Positions 9,070-18,187 are shown, numbered from the stretch's first letter. The stretch is 64,000 nt of DNA from Antarctobacter heliothermus (GCF_002237555.1 NZ_CP022540.1:2547001-2611000), one strand, 5' to 3'. Numbers and translations: made by a program. The notes: a model not told the origin generated them from the letters alone.

Positions 9070-10001
9070 CGGCGATCCTTGGGGTCGAGGGCGTCGCGCA
9101 ATCCGTCGCCGATGTAGTACAGAGACACCTGCGCGATCACGAAGAAGGCGGCGGGATATCCCAACTGCCAGAGCGTGCCGAATGTCATGGTTTTGGCCCC
9201 CTCGGAAATCAGCGCACCCCAGCTGGTGTTCGGTTCCTGAATGCCTACGCCAAGGAAGGACACAAGGCTTTCGGCCATGATGACCTCTGGGATGACGATC
9301 GACGTATAGATCACGATCACCCAGAGGATGTTGGGGGCAAGGTGTTTGAAGATGATGGCAAAATCGCTCATCCCCAGCATCCGGGCGGCATCGACGAATT
9401 CGCGGTTCTTCAGCATCATGACCTGACCACGCACGATCAGCAGACCGGCGGTCCAGTTCACAAGGATGATCACGATGATCATCTGCGTCAGCGAGCGACC
9501 AAAAAACGCCTGCCAGACGACAAAGAAGATGATGTAGGGGATGGAGATCCAGATCGTGTAGAAACCGACGATGATCTGGTCCAGCCGCCCGCCGAAATAG
9601 CCCGCCAGCGCGCCCAACGTGGCCCCCAGCAACACCGCCAGCGGCCCGGCAACGAAACCCACCATCAACGATGTGCGTGAGCCTTGGACGACGCGGGCAA
9701 ACAGGTCTCGGCCCAATTCATCGACGCCAAAGTAGTGGCCGTTTTCCCAGTTCGGCCCGCCCTCTGTCTTGATCAGGCCCAACAGGTTCCAGTCGATTTC
9801 TTCATAGCTCCACTGCGCAAAGGCATGGCCAAAGATGGCAAACAGCAACAGTGCCAGCAACATGAAGATTGAGAACACGGCCAACCGGTGTCCGAAAAAT
9901 CGGCGGCGTGCGTCGGCCCAGAAGGACCGCGAAACGATCATCTCTTCGGCGACGGTTTGAGCGAACTCTTGGGAATTCAGGCGTTTTTTGGCGTCTGTCA
10001 C
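9066..10001 (-). CDS. oppC: Oligopeptide ABC transporter permease OppC-like
   Basis: A 311-residue inner-membrane permease with a cytoplasmic N-terminus, a first helix near residues 35-60 (FSIFMLLALLLFAIFGHAF), the long N-terminal periplasmic stretch usual for OppC, and the inner-membrane transport signature around AARMLGMSDFAIIFKHLAPN that contacts the ATPases. The C-terminus GDGLRDALDPK is diagnostic of OppC/DppC. It overlaps oppB (stop 9998) and oppD by ATGA junctions. Confidence 0.9.
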   Translation of the reverse strand: MTDAKKRLNSQEFAQTVAEEMIVSRSFWADARRRFFGHRLAVFSIFMLLALLLFAIFGHAFAQWSYEEIDWNLLGLIKTEGGPNWENGHYFGVDELGRDLFARVVQGSRTSLMVGFVAGPLAVLLGATLGALAGYFGGRLDQIIVGFYTIWISIPYIIFFVVWQAFFGRSLTQMIIVIILVNWTAGLLIVRGQVMMLKNREFVDAARMLGMSDFAIIFKHLAPNILWVIVIYTSIVIPEVIMAESLVSFLGVGIQEPNTSWGALISEGAKTMTFGTLWQLGYPAAFFVIAQVSLYYIGDGLRDALDPKDRR

Positions 10002-10927
10002 AGGTTGCTCCGCACCTTGGGGTCGATCCAGGCGTACATGAGGTCTAGCAATAGGTTCAGCGTGAAGGTCAGCAGGCTGTACAGCACCGCAAGACCCAGC
10101 AGCATCGCGTAGTCGCGGCTATAGGCCCCGTCGATAAAGTCCTGCCCGATCCCGCCGGTCGAAAAGAAGACGTCGATAAAGACCGATCCGGTGATCATGT
10201 AGACAAAGACCGGCCCCATGTAGGTCAGCGTTGGCAGCAGTGCCGGTTTCAGCGCATGTCGCCAGATAATGGTACGTTCGGGCAGGCCCTTGGACCGCGC
10301 AGTCAGGATAAAGGGCGCGTTTAACACCTCCAGCAAGGACCCCCGCGTCAGGCGCGCGACGCCGGCCATGTAGGATGTCCCCAGCGCGATGGCGGGCATG
10401 ACGATGTATTCCCATTGCCCGCCGTTCCACCCGCCGCCGGGCAGTAATCCCCATGACAGGGTGAACAGCAGAACGAGGATCGGCGCGAGGACGAAGTTGG
10501 GAAAGATCTGGGAAAAGATGGCGAGGCCCGTCATCGTGTAATCCCAGAAACTGTTGTGCCGCAGCGCCGCGACGATCCCCAGCGGGATGCCCAGCACCAG
10601 CACAAAGACCGCCGACCAGAACCCATAGGTGAGCGTCACCGGAAACCCTTGGGCGATCACGTCGTTCACCGTCCGGTCCTTTTGGGCAAAGCTGGGGCCG
10701 AAATCGAAGTGGAAGACGATGTTCTTTATGTAGGTCCAGAGCTGGACATACAGCGGCTGATCCATCCCGTAGCGTTCCAGCACGTTCTGCATCACTGCGG
10801 GCGGCAGGGGCTTCTCAGAGGTGAATGGACCGCCGGGGGCCAGTCGCATCAGGTAAAAGGAAAAGATGATCAGCACCAACAAGGTCGGAACGACCGTCAG
10901 GATGCGGCGCAGGGTATAGTTGAACAT
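9998..10927 (-). CDS. oppB: Oligopeptide ABC transporter permease OppB-like
   Basis: A 309-residue permease beginning MFNYTLRRILTVVPTLLVLI, the classic OppB N-terminal helix, with the ATPase-contact segment ILTARSKGLPERTIIWRHALKP and a C-terminus ending in YAWIDPKVR. The start at 10927 is chosen because the longer frame upstream would translate a palindromic repeat. The gap to oppA (151 bp) holds that repeat, which may lower expression of the membrane parts relative to the binding protein. Confidence 0.9.
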   Translation of the reverse strand: MFNYTLRRILTVVPTLLVLIIFSFYLMRLAPGGPFTSEKPLPPAVMQNVLERYGMDQPLYVQLWTYIKNIVFHFDFGPSFAQKDRTVNDVIAQGFPVTLTYGFWSAVFVLVLGIPLGIVAALRHNSFWDYTMTGLAIFSQIFPNFVLAPILVLLFTLSWGLLPGGGWNGGQWEYIVMPAIALGTSYMAGVARLTRGSLLEVLNAPFILTARSKGLPERTIIWRHALKPALLPTLTYMGPVFVYMITGSVFIDVFFSTGGIGQDFIDGAYSRDYAMLLGLAVLYSLLTFTLNLLLDLMYAWIDPKVRSNL

Positions 10928-10965
10928 GAAGGGTCCAGTGCAAAGGGCGTCGGGCGCGAAACCCC

Positions 10966-11050
10966 GTCCCGGGCCTGACCCGGGACCTTTTGCCAGCAGC
11001 AAAAGGCCCCGGATTGGCAACAGGGCAGAGGCCCCGGATCAGGTCCGGGG
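10966..11050. repeat. Intergenic palindromic repeat, copy 2, between oppA and oppB
   Basis: Contains two perfect inverted repeats: GTCCCGGG-N5-CCCGGGAC at 10966-10986 and CCCCGGA-N5-TCCGGGG at 11032-11050. A smaller TTTTGC...GCAAAA hairpin lies between them. The first element matches the one at 2573-2593 in 20 of 21 positions on the opposite strand; the second shares 13 bases with 2540-2552. Confidence 0.75.
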
Positions 11051-11078
11051 CGGTGGTCGCCAGTTGGCGTTGTCGCGC

Positions 11079-12695
11079 CTATTCGGCGACCTTGTAGAGG
11101 TCTTTTGCGTACCACGTCTGTTCGACGTTGTTGATCGGCCAGCCTTGGATTGAGTCGCTCAACATGATGTTGGTCGAGTAGTGGTAGATTGGGATCACCG
11201 GCATTTCGGCGGCAAGGATCGCTTCGACCTCGGCATACAGCGGATTAGTGTCCTGCGAGGATTTTGCCTCTGCCATCAACTCATCCACGCGGGCGTTGCT
11301 GAACTTGCCATCGTTGTAACCCGACTGCGTGGTCAGCAGATCGAGGAAGGTCGAGGCTTCGTTGTAGTCACCGCACCATGCACCGCGCGCCAATTCAAAG
11401 TTCTGGTTGCCGCGGGTTTCAAGGAAAACCTTCCATTCCTGATTTTCCAGCGTCACCTCTACACCCAGTTTCTGCTTCCACATCTGGCTGGCCACAATGG
11501 CGATCTGCTGGTGGCTCTCGGAGGTGTTGTAAAGATAGGTGAACGACAGTTTTTCACCGTCCGGACCGTATCCCGCCTCTGCCAGCAGTTCCTTGGCCTT
11601 CGCGTCACGCTCTGCCTGAGTCATGTTGGCGTAGTCGACCTCAGGAACCTCAAACCCGTCTGTGGCACCGGGGGTAAAGGTATAGGCCGAAAACTGGCCG
11701 CCTTGCAGCACGCGGTCAACGATCACGTCGCGGTCTAGTGCATAGGACAGCGCCTGACGTACGCGCACGTCCTGAAACGGCTCTGGGCCGTTCTTGACGT
11801 TGAAGGTCATGTAGTAGTTGCACAAGCGCGGAAGGGCATAAGCCTCATCCGGGAACTCTTCTTTCAGGGTCGGGTATTGGCCCGAAGGGATCTCTGTCTT
11901 GTCGACCTCACCGGCGCGCCAGCGGGTCAGTCCCTGTGCGTCGTCGCCGATGACCAGTGTCACGACCTTGTCGAGCACGGTCTTGTCGTTGTCCCAGTAC
12001 ATCTCGTTGCGCTCGCGGACCGAGCGTTCCTTGGGGACGTGTTCGGTCAGGACATAAGCGCCGTTGCTGACGATGTTCTCGGGGCGGGTCCATTCGGACC
12101 CGTGTTCGTCGATCACCCATTTGGGCGAGGGGAAAGTGGTTGCATGGCTAACCATCTTGGCGAAATAGGGCAGCGGCTGCGACAGTTGCACAACCAGTGT
12201 GTGATCGTCAGGGGCCGAGACGCCCAGATCGGTGATCGGCTTTTCGCCCGCGATGATGGCCGCGCCGTTCTCGATCGACATCAGTTCCATGTACCACGCA
12301 TAGGGAGAGGCCAGCTCAGGCTCGACCGCGCGCTGCCATGCGTAGACAAAGTCGCCGGCTGTGACGGGGGTGCCGTCAGACCACTTGGCATCATCGCGCA
12401 GGGTAAAGGTGTAGGTCTTGTTGTCTTCGCTGACGGTGTGGCTAAGGGCGACGCCGGGAACGATCTCGCCGTCGGCGTTCTGGTTGTAGAGCCCTTCGAA
12501 CAGGTCGCGCACAACCTCGGAGCCGTTCACATCCTCGACCACCTGCGGATCGAACGACGAAAACTCGTCCAGCACCCGGTAGGTAAAGACCTGTTCGGCG
12601 GCAAGCTGTGTGCCATCGGGGACATCGGCGGCAAAGGCTGCGGTGACCAGCGTAGTTGACAACAGCATCGGAATAATCGCGGAACGAATTTTCAT
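11079..12695 (-). CDS. oppA: Periplasmic oligopeptide-binding protein OppA/MppA-like
   Basis: A 538-residue family-5 solute-binding protein. It has a Sec signal peptide ending in LVTAAFA before ADVPDG, then the family motifs YTFTLRDDAKWSDGTPVTAGDFVYAWQ (residues ~93-120) and a C-terminal ligand lobe with GAWCGDYNEASTFLDLL. These match OppA/MppA more than DppA. It captures oligopeptides in the periplasm and hands them to OppBC. The start has GGGGAG upstream. It is first in its operon; a 200-bp gap upstream probably contains the promoter, though I could not pick a convincing -35/-10 pair. Confidence 0.9.
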   Translation of the reverse strand: MKIRSAIIPMLLSTTLVTAAFAADVPDGTQLAAEQVFTYRVLDEFSSFDPQVVEDVNGSEVVRDLFEGLYNQNADGEIVPGVALSHTVSEDNKTYTFTLRDDAKWSDGTPVTAGDFVYAWQRAVEPELASPYAWYMELMSIENGAAIIAGEKPITDLGVSAPDDHTLVVQLSQPLPYFAKMVSHATTFPSPKWVIDEHGSEWTRPENIVSNGAYVLTEHVPKERSVRERNEMYWDNDKTVLDKVVTLVIGDDAQGLTRWRAGEVDKTEIPSGQYPTLKEEFPDEAYALPRLCNYYMTFNVKNGPEPFQDVRVRQALSYALDRDVIVDRVLQGGQFSAYTFTPGATDGFEVPEVDYANMTQAERDAKAKELLAEAGYGPDGEKLSFTYLYNTSESHQQIAIVASQMWKQKLGVEVTLENQEWKVFLETRGNQNFELARGAWCGDYNEASTFLDLLTTQSGYNDGKFSNARVDELMAEAKSSQDTNPLYAEVEAILAAEMPVIPIYHYSTNIMLSDSIQGWPINNVEQTWYAKDLYKVAE

Positions 12696-12895
12696 GGTTC
12701 TCCCCTTGGTTTGATGATTTTGGCAAAGCGTGCCTCAGTTGAACGCCGAAGCAAAGGCTTTTCTCCAGTGGCACTCGCGCGCCGTCGGGTCAACCGTAGA
12801 GGGTAAATATGAGCGCCGACTATCGGCCCAAATCGTCAGAACACGCGCGGGCAATTGCGGTGTCAGATTGTGCCAGATCGTGGTGGCGTTGCCTG

Positions 12896-13690
12896 TCAGG
12901 CCGGGTCGCAGATCAGGGGCGTATTGGCCATGTTGGCCCAGTAGGCCGCGATCTCAGGCAGGCTGTCTGCCTTGAAGATCAAGGCCACAGGGCCGGTTTC
13001 CGTGTGGACTAGCCCGAGTGCCAAATCCGCGTCAACCCGGCGAGTCATGAGTAGAATTTCATTTTCCTTCAGGATGTTGCCCAGATTATTTTGGTCGTCA
13101 AAAGCCTTGCCTGCAAGATTGGACAGATCGTCGGGAAGGGGCTGCCCCGGTTGTGTCACAAGAGGTTTCTGGCCCGGGCGGCAAATCGCGATCAGAACCT
13201 CGTCTGCGGCCTCAATCAGATAGGCAAGGCGGTCGGGCACGGCCAAGTCAAACGAGGTCAGGCCCAATGTGTGCAGCATCGCCGGGCAGGTCAGCCCCGC
13301 GTGCGTCGGATCGGACGCGGCCCCATGTGGCGAAGTCGAAAACGTGATGACCTGCTCACCAGGAAAGGCCCTGGATAAGAGAGCGGCAACCGGCCCCAGA
13401 TCGGCGGGTCGCAATGGACGACTTATCAGGTCAGCACACCCTGCACGCAGAGAGGTGGAGGCGTCGATCAGTTGCATCAGGTTTCCGGAAGCGACCTCCA
13501 TCCCAAGAAGCAATCCGCTCTCGTCCGAGACTGTCATTCTGCGCGGCAGGATGCAGGATGCAATTGCGTCCAGCACAGAGCCGAGCGCCTCTTCTGATGT
13601 GGCGACCTCGATCCGACGGGGACCGGTGCCTAGTGCCGCTGCTCTGGACAGGATGGTCGCAAGATCGGCGGGCACTTCCTTGCCGGTCAT
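12896..13690 (-). CDS. Unknown protein, last gene of the kinase/GTPase operon
   Basis: A 264-residue soluble protein that I do not recognise. The start ATG at 13690 overlaps the stop of the Roadblock-like gene by four bases (ATGA), so the longer upstream frame is rejected. The middle segment (MTVSDESGLLLGMEVASGNLMQL, then PVAALLSRAFPGEQVITFSTS) alternates short strands and helices and could be a divergent profilin-like or Roadblock-like fold, but that is speculation. No signal peptide or transmembrane helix is evident. Its coupling to the Roadblock-like gene suggests the two proteins act together. Confidence 0.75.
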   Translation of the reverse strand: MTGKEVPADLATILSRAAALGTGPRRIEVATSEEALGSVLDAIASCILPRRMTVSDESGLLLGMEVASGNLMQLIDASTSLRAGCADLISRPLRPADLGPVAALLSRAFPGEQVITFSTSPHGAASDPTHAGLTCPAMLHTLGLTSFDLAVPDRLAYLIEAADEVLIAICRPGQKPLVTQPGQPLPDDLSNLAGKAFDDQNNLGNILKENEILLMTRRVDADLALGLVHTETGPVALIFKADSLPEIAAYWANMANTPLICDPA

Positions 13691-14028
13691 GCCACGCGGT
13701 CCCGGTGAAACAGGGCGGCACCGGCTGCGCAGGCGGCACCAAGGTCCGCCGCCGGTCCGAACAATCCGCAAAGCACCTCTGTCGCGTCGTCGGGCGATTG
13801 CACAAAGACCCGGCTGCCGGTGGGGCCGGCCAGGATGGCGGTTCCTGTTGCCGCCAAATCACCGGTAAACACTGACCGTGCCAGATCACAGAGGTGATCC
13901 AGCCGTTCCTGACCGAAATGCACATCGCTGTCAGACATCAACACTGTGCCGGTCGACAGATCGACGAGCGTCAAGAGTTCGCAGGTGCCTATACCGGCGC
14001 GAAACCGGGAAAGATCGTCATGGGTCAT
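13687..14028 (-). CDS. Roadblock/LC7-like small protein
   Basis: A 113-residue protein whose order of elements fits Roadblock/LC7 domains: a helix, a strand pair LLTLVDLSTGTVLMSDSD, a long helix LDHLCDLARSVF, then strands and a final helix DLGAACAAGAALF. Roadblock proteins such as MglB act as regulators or scaffolds of small GTPases. It lies in an operon with two intact GTPases and one degenerate one, 97 bp after GTPase A. The sequence around its start is duplicated: CATGGGTCAT occurs at 14019-14028 and 14033-14042, giving a five-codon leader frame whose stop overlaps the chosen ATG. Family assignment is by eye only. Confidence 0.6.
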   Translation of the reverse strand: MTHDDLSRFRAGIGTCELLTLVDLSTGTVLMSDSDVHFGQERLDHLCDLARSVFTGDLAATGTAILAGPTGSRVFVQSPDDATEVLCGLFGPAADLGAACAAGAALFHRDRVA

Positions 14029-14125
14029 AGGACATGGGTCATGGAGCCGCCTTCACGCCCCAGTCATGGCCCATCGTGGGTTAATTTCACCTTACGAATG
14101 GCTCGACGACGGATCGACAACCGGG

Positions 14126-14971
14126 TTAGGCGGGCCTGTTTTCCGACGCCGCGCGATGGTCGCCGGATTTTGTGCGGATTATCCTACGCGGCACAACCCG
14201 ACCGGGGCGGGCTGGATTGGCGGGCGCAGGGGCGGCCGTCGCTTTCGGGCGCGGCGGTGTGGCAAGCGGCGCAGTGCGCGGGCTATCCAGCCCTTCGAGA
14301 GCGTGGCATAGGAACTCTACCAGCGCCGCAGCACCTGTCGCGCCCAACACCTCGTCGTCGTCTCGTCCCGCCAGCGCACCGGTCAGCGAGATCGGCAACA
14401 CGTCACGAAAAAGTGCACCGGCCTCGGCTCGCACGCGGGCCATGACACGGGCGCGGTCCCGTTCGGTCTGCATTTGGTCGATGCGGGTGACCAGCAGCAG
14501 GCTTTTGGTCCAGAGCAGCGGCGGCACCTGTTCCCACAGCGCCGCCTCTGACTGTCGCCACGCCTGATTGGCAGGGGTGCACCAGATCGCAAGATCGACC
14601 TCAGGCAGGAAGCGGGACCAGAAATCCGGGGCCATGTTGGGGTCCGCCGTTCCGGGCATGTCGATCAGGTCACAGGCGTGCAGAATGTCCGCCCCCAGTC
14701 CGACAGAGATCATGCGCGTGTCATCGGGCCGGACCTGCGACCAGTCGTCAATCGGCAGTGGCTCTGACCGGCCGTCAATGTCGATGCGCTGCGCCTCTGG
14801 CGGGCCTTGCCTGTACCAGACCGGTGGCAGCTGCGTCGCCGTGACCTGCACCGGAGATCTGTCCTGCCCAAGCAGCAGGTTTGCCAGCGTGCTTTTTCCG
14901 GCGCTAAATTCGCCCATCAGGGCGACGCGCGGATTGCGGGGCTTGGGGGCGGTTGGGGACTCTGGTGTCAT
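14126..14971 (-). CDS. Dynamin-like / 50S-type P-loop GTPase A
   Basis: A 281-residue protein with a complete set of G motifs: G1 GEFSAGKST (20-28), a threonine-containing G2 region VTATQLPP, G3 DMPG (104-107) and G4 TRID (162-165). The glycine-glutamate-phenylalanine-serine G1 is usual for bacterial dynamin-like GTPases. The C-terminal tail (about 230-281) is proline/alanine-rich, basic and probably disordered. It overlaps the stop of GTPase B by ATGA, so synthesis is coupled. Predicted to form a hetero-complex with GTPase B; role unknown. Confidence 0.8.
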   Translation of the reverse strand: MTPESPTAPKPRNPRVALMGEFSAGKSTLANLLLGQDRSPVQVTATQLPPVWYRQGPPEAQRIDIDGRSEPLPIDDWSQVRPDDTRMISVGLGADILHACDLIDMPGTADPNMAPDFWSRFLPEVDLAIWCTPANQAWRQSEAALWEQVPPLLWTKSLLLVTRIDQMQTERDRARVMARVRAEAGALFRDVLPISLTGALAGRDDDEVLGATGAAALVEFLCHALEGLDSPRTAPLATPPRPKATAAPAPANPARPGRVVPRRIIRTKSGDHRAASENRPA

Positions 14972-16971
14972 CTGGCTGACCTCTTGAGGCGGTTCACAGG
15001 GGCGGTGGGGGGCAATTCTATTGCAGGCGGTGCGGCAGCTTGCTGCGCAAGGCCAAGAAGGACATCGCGTTGACCCTGCATGAAATCGCTCAGTGTTTGG
15101 CGCATTGCCTGAGCATGGGGCGCGGCGCATTGCTGGTGCAGCGTCTCCACGACCGGCTTTGTCTCTTCATGGATCAGCCGGGCAAAGTCCTCTGAAAACG
15201 CCTCATACCCGCGCTGACGCCGCCAGAATCGTGCCCACCAACTGCCGCGCAGGTCCAATGCGATGGTCTGGCCAAGGCCGATTGGCGCGGGAACGGCGGG
15301 CAGGGGCGGGGGGGCGATGGCCGGCCCGTCAGAGGCCAGACCAAAGGCATGATGATACAGCGCGCTGATGTCATTGGCGGCATTGGTCAGAACGGCGGCT
15401 CCGGTCTTTCCCGCCCCCTGCGCAAAGACCTTGTAGGCGCTGCGCAGCAGCATCCGCAGGCCGGAGGGGTCATAGGTCCAGATCTCGTCCTCACCAAACT
15501 GTTCCAGGTGCTTGATCAGTGACCCGGTCGCCCGTCCCAGAAAGGCGCGGCGGGCATTGTCGGTGCGCCCGGCAAAACTGCGGTGAACCTTGTCCAGCCC
15601 CGATTCCAGCGCGGCGTGCGCGCGGTCCTCGATCTGATCGAACTGCTGGACCAAATCCTGCGGCGTGATTTGCAGGTGACGCGGCCCGGCATTGGCGGAG
15701 GTGTCCTGTTGCGTCCTCGCAGCCAATCCTGTTCGCAGGTTTCCCAGCGCAACCCCCAGCGATTCCTCAAGTCGAGCACCGGGCCCCTTGTCGATCCGAT
15801 CTGATATTGCGTCGCCAAGGGCCCGCAACCCGGACAGATGCCATATTATCTCACGCGGGGATAACTGTGCCAGTGCGCCGGTCACATGTGTCTCTGCCCA
15901 GGACACCAGCGCCTTCGCGCTGTCCGCGCCTAGTTCGGCAAAACTGTCCGCGACCGCGTGGTGGGCCCAAAAACCACTGCCAAACAGGATCTCGGCCTCT
16001 TGCGGGCCGTCGAATTTGCGCAGTGTCTCGACAATGCTGGCGCGGATCTGGGGAACCGCCTGAACCGGGTCGGCCAACTCATCGATACGATTGACAAAGA
16101 TGATCACCTCACGCGCTTTGACGTTGGAAATCAGCCGGATCAGCCCAAGGTCGACCGAAGACAGCGCCTGTTGCGCCGACAGGACCACCACACATAGACG
16201 GCTGCCGCGCAGTGCGTTGATGGTGATCTGTTCGCGGATCATGAAGGTGTCGTTCACCCCCGGCGTGTCGCGTAGGCACAAGGGCAAGGGCAGGTCAGGC
16301 CCGGCAAACCACAGGTCTGCGGATTTGGTGATGTCGGCGAAACGGCCCTGATCCGGGCTGCCGTCTGCCTCCTCCCAGAAATCGTCGCCAAGGCAGACGT
16401 AGCGCTGGATCAGTTCCTTGTCGAACGTCTCATAGTTGTGGGTCTGTCCCAGCAGCATCTGGAACTTGCGCCCCAGCCGTGCCTTTGATTTCTCGCGCAT
16501 CTCGTCCAGTTGGGCGCGGACCTTTTCAAGCTCATCCTCGGCCCCGGCGCGGGCGGCAATCTCTCCGACGCGGCCCCCCTGACGGATCAGGTTGTCCCAT
16601 TCGTCGTTGGTAAAGAACCGAAACGCAGAGCGTCGGTCCTGCCGGCGCATCTGCGGCTGCATGTGCAGCGAGGTGACAACAGACGTCCACGGGTTGACGT
16701 CGGCCGGCAGCAGATCGGGCCAGCCGGTGAGCGCGTTCACAAGGGTTGTCTTGCCCGCCTTCACCTGACCGATCAGCGTCACAGAAGGTTCAAACCCGCG
16801 CAACTGGCGGCGCAATTCGCGTGCTTGATGGGCAATCGATTCCTCACCGCAACCGGCCAGTTCGATCATGGCCTCGTCCAGCGCGCCAAGACGGGTGGCC
16901 AATGCGCCCAGCCCGGAAAACGCACTTAACGCGGGCCGGTCTTTGGGCGTTGTGGGGGCCTGCGGTGTCAT
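14968..16971 (-). CDS. Dynamin-like GTPase B, large
   Basis: A 667-residue GTPase with G1 GQVKAGKTT (68-76), a G2 threonine near 96, G3 DTPG (235-238) and G4 NRID (294-297). A long insertion (about 105-225) separates G1 from G3. The C-terminal half is helical, as in dynamin-like proteins, and contains an aromatic-basic cluster WWARFWRRQRG at 578-588 that could be a membrane-contacting paddle. The start at 16971 has GAGG eight bases upstream. It sits 46 bp after the degenerate GTPase C and overlaps GTPase A. Predicted membrane-remodelling GTPase regulated by the neighbouring kinase system. Confidence 0.82.
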   Translation of the reverse strand: MTPQAPTTPKDRPALSAFSGLGALATRLGALDEAMIELAGCGEESIAHQARELRRQLRGFEPSVTLIGQVKAGKTTLVNALTGWPDLLPADVNPWTSVVTSLHMQPQMRRQDRRSAFRFFTNDEWDNLIRQGGRVGEIAARAGAEDELEKVRAQLDEMREKSKARLGRKFQMLLGQTHNYETFDKELIQRYVCLGDDFWEEADGSPDQGRFADITKSADLWFAGPDLPLPLCLRDTPGVNDTFMIREQITINALRGSRLCVVVLSAQQALSSVDLGLIRLISNVKAREVIIFVNRIDELADPVQAVPQIRASIVETLRKFDGPQEAEILFGSGFWAHHAVADSFAELGADSAKALVSWAETHVTGALAQLSPREIIWHLSGLRALGDAISDRIDKGPGARLEESLGVALGNLRTGLAARTQQDTSANAGPRHLQITPQDLVQQFDQIEDRAHAALESGLDKVHRSFAGRTDNARRAFLGRATGSLIKHLEQFGEDEIWTYDPSGLRMLLRSAYKVFAQGAGKTGAAVLTNAANDISALYHHAFGLASDGPAIAPPPLPAVPAPIGLGQTIALDLRGSWWARFWRRQRGYEAFSEDFARLIHEETKPVVETLHQQCAAPHAQAMRQTLSDFMQGQRDVLLGLAQQAAAPPAIELPPTAPVNRLKRSAR

Positions 16972-17017
16972 CTGTGTTGCCTCATGTGGTTGCGCGGACT
17001 GTCCATGTGTTGGGCTT

Positions 17018-18187
17018 TCAGGCGGCCAGCCGTTCCTGAATGTCGTGGCGGACCTGCACCAGCAGATGCGCGGCGTCGCCCAATTGTTCTGCGCCGCCCT
17101 CGATCCGCAACAGCAGGGCAAGGTCGTGGGCCTGCGTCACTTGGGTGGCCAGATCGGGCCACGTCTCTTGCAGGGCGACGTCCCCGGTGACCCGATCGGC
17201 CAACGCCTCGAAAATCTGTTCGAACTGCATCAGTAGGGTGTCGGTATTGCCTGCGGTCCCATCGTAAAGCCTGCGCAGCATGTCCTGGGCAGAGGTGCGG
17301 ACCGCCTGAAACAGTCGTGCGAGCTCTGCAATGGCCTCGGGTGGGACTTGGGGTGCCACGGCGGGTGAGGCGGGGCGGGGGATGGTGGCGGTTTGGGTAA
17401 CTTCATCCGCTTGTGATGGAGGCGCCGGCAAAGATGGCCGCGCGGATAGAGCACCGTTGCGTTGCAGAAACATTTGCGCGGCATGAATATCGTGCAGGCA
17501 GGCGTCTTTGATGGTTCGGTCCAGATAGGTGGCCAGTTCTGAAAAACTCTCAGCACCCGACTGACCAGCGCTGCTGAACCGGGTCTCAAACCCATCTGCC
17601 GCCGGATCGCTTCGGCGCTGCCCCTTCCCGGTGACAAACAGGATCGCGTGATTGCGCAGACTGTCCGGTGCGGTATGCCAGACCTGCCGTTCTGCCTCTG
17701 ACCAATCCACCGTACACCATAGCGCGATGTCGATACGGGGCGCGGCCCATGTCAGAGCGGCCTGCAGATCCTCGGCGTTGGCTTCGGTCGAGACAAGCAG
17801 AACACACCGCCCCACCAGCGCCTTGTCCGGGGATGTCACCTGCAAAAAGACCGGTTGCTGTGCCAACAGGGCCGGGTCCGGCAGGCCGGACGCCTCAAGC
17901 CTGCCGCCATCCACCATCATGGCCGTGGTCGCAGGCACCGGGCCATAGGTGATTTCCAAGGTCGGAGCCCAACCCGGATGGTCGGCTACAGTAAGTCCGG
18001 TCAGGGCGTGTAGCACACGGCGTTTTCCGGCCCCGGGCAGGCCAAACAGGCCAATTCGGACCGGCCTGTCCAGTTTCTCTAGTAGAGAGGCACATGTCGC
18101 CCCGGCCCGCGCGGCCAGTTTGCCGTGCTGTTGCAAGGTGGCCAGGCCTTTGAGCGTCTCGGATCTGAGCATGTCCTGATCTGTCAC
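17018..18187 (-). CDS. Degenerate (pseudo-)GTPase C
   Basis: A 389-residue protein with a recognisable but altered P-loop, GLPGAGKRR (49-57): the serine/threonine that binds Mg2+ is arginine (R56). No DxxG G3 motif is present where expected (VLLVSTEANAED), and the G4 region reads VTGKG instead of N/TKxD. A proline/alanine-rich linker at about 250-300 precedes a helical C-terminal domain. The layout matches a dynamin-like partner that has lost catalysis. Its ATG overlaps the phosphatase stop (ATGA at 18184-18187). A regulatory or scaffolding role towards GTPases A and B is inferred. Confidence 0.75.
   Translation of the reverse strand: MTDQDMLRSETLKGLATLQQHGKLAARAGATCASLLEKLDRPVRIGLFGLPGAGKRRVLHALTGLTVADHPGWAPTLEITYGPVPATTAMMVDGGRLEASGLPDPALLAQQPVFLQVTSPDKALVGRCVLLVSTEANAEDLQAALTWAAPRIDIALWCTVDWSEAERQVWHTAPDSLRNHAILFVTGKGQRRSDPAADGFETRFSSAGQSGAESFSELATYLDRTIKDACLHDIHAAQMFLQRNGALSARPSLPAPPSQADEVTQTATIPRPASPAVAPQVPPEAIAELARLFQAVRTSAQDMLRRLYDGTAGNTDTLLMQFEQIFEALADRVTGDVALQETWPDLATQVTQAHDLALLLRIEGGAEQLGDAAHLLVQVRHDIQERLAA

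Noticed and set aside
11877..12659. Plus-strand open frame of 260 codons opposite oppA
   Set aside because: Antisense to a clear OppA-like protein; no family motif or start signal.
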